From: Ferruginibacter sp.
GTDB lineage: Bacteria; Bacteroidota; Bacteroidia; Chitinophagales; Chitinophagaceae
Assembly: GCA_025362765.1 (NCBI GenBank)
Contig: JANYFI010000422.1
Span: forward strand, 1-5,291
Length of the DNA stretch: 5,291 bases
Reading direction: 5' to 3'
Shown here: one piece after another, positions 4,980 through 5,291 of the stretch
How positions within the stretch are numbered: position 1 is the first letter of the stretch
Layout: each line of letters begins with the position of its first letter
The notes under the pieces: model-generated
Seen by the model: only the letters and a program-made list of their open reading frames with translations
Database searches by the model: none
What the model was told of the DNA's origin: nothing
Made by a program: the position numbers and the translations under genes

Positions 4980-5291
4980 ATGAATATCATAGGAAGAGAT
5001 GAGGAAAGGGCTTTGTTGGATGAGGTTTTGGTAAATCCGGCAGCTGATTTGGTAGCTGTATTTGGCCGCAGGAGAATTGGTAAAACTTTTCTAATACGCA
5101 ACTATTTGCAAAAGCATATTTTATTTGAATATTCTGGTATTCACAATGTAGACACTGCTGTACAATTAAGTGGTTACTGCCAGGCAATAACAAGGCAGTT
5201 GAATAATGATATTGATTTGCCGACACCTGCTGGCTGGTTCGCTGCTTTTGAATTAACGGCAAAACTGATGCAGAAAAAATTACGCCGAAAA
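4980..5291 (+). CDS. AAA / archaeal-type P-loop ATPase, 5' part (runs off the window)
   Basis: The first 104 codons of an ATP-binding protein. The N-terminus MNIIGRDEERALLDEVL is the typical opening of the archaeal-ATPase / AAA_14-type STAND-like family (IGRexE...L), followed by LVAVFGRRRIGKTFLIR, with the Walker A loop GRRRIGKT at residues 29-36 (Lys35, Thr36 bind nucleotide). Residues 47-60 (HILFEYSGIHNVDT) fit the strand and sensor region after the P-loop. Walker B and the C-terminus lie outside the window. Known relatives are about 350-480 aa, and many end in a DUF234 PD-(D/E)XK nuclease-like domain; their function is mostly unknown. The ATG at 4980 is chosen because the family motif starts at once; the ATG at 4976 is in another frame and stops soon. 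No Shine-Dalgarno is seen; the leader is A/T-rich. It probably forms its own transcription unit behind the twin hairpins. Confidence 0.88.
   Translation, partial: MNIIGRDEERALLDEVLVNPAADLVAVFGRRRIGKTFLIRNYLQKHILFEYSGIHNVDTAVQLSGYCQAITRQLNNDIDLPTPAGWFAAFELTAKLMQKKLRRK

Noticed and set aside
4987..5262. 91-codon minus-strand frame over the ATPase start
   Set aside because: The plus strand here carries a clear Walker A protein; the antisense frame has no recognisable features.

Overview
The window looks like a chromosomal segment of a Bacteroidota bacterium, most likely a Chitinophagaceae-type genome. This rests on how closely the proteins resemble Bacteroidota families as I remember them, on starts with A-rich leaders and no clear Shine-Dalgarno, on TAnnTTTG-type -7 promoter elements, and on an IS5-family transposase of a type common in that phylum. 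No database search was possible, so the taxonomy is an inference.

Layout. Positions 1-113 hold the probable terminator of an unseen upstream gene. At 123-1838 (+) lies a complete IlvD/Edd-family Fe-S dehydratase, closest to the sugar-acid (L-arabinonate / D-xylonate type) branch. A 132-bp convergent intergenic region with AT-rich hairpins separates it from an AdiC-like 12-TM amino-acid/polyamine permease on the minus strand (1971-3296). The two genes converge, so they are not an operon. Positions 3297-3601 have no convincing gene but contain several short dyads. An IS5-family insertion sequence (3606-4758, 1153 bp) follows. It has 15-bp terminal inverted repeats with one mismatch, and a TAAA target duplication. 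Its transposase is dead twice over: an amber stop at codon 26, and an in-frame internal deletion that removed the first catalytic Asp. After a roughly 220-bp leader the window ends inside an AAA/archaeal-type P-loop ATPase gene (4980 onward).

The most unusual part is that leader (4854-4979). It carries two direct copies of a GAGCCAAA-N19-TTTGGCTC hairpin. Loop length is identical, the first half of the loop is conserved, and each right arm contains an exact TAnnTTTG promoter element. A further dyad upstream competes for the same bases as the first hairpin. This looks like a designed regulatory leader for the ATPase, either a tandem operator or a structured RNA switch. I do not know it as a described element. 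The rest is metabolic and transport housekeeping plus IS decay; I see no rRNA, tRNA or CRISPR.
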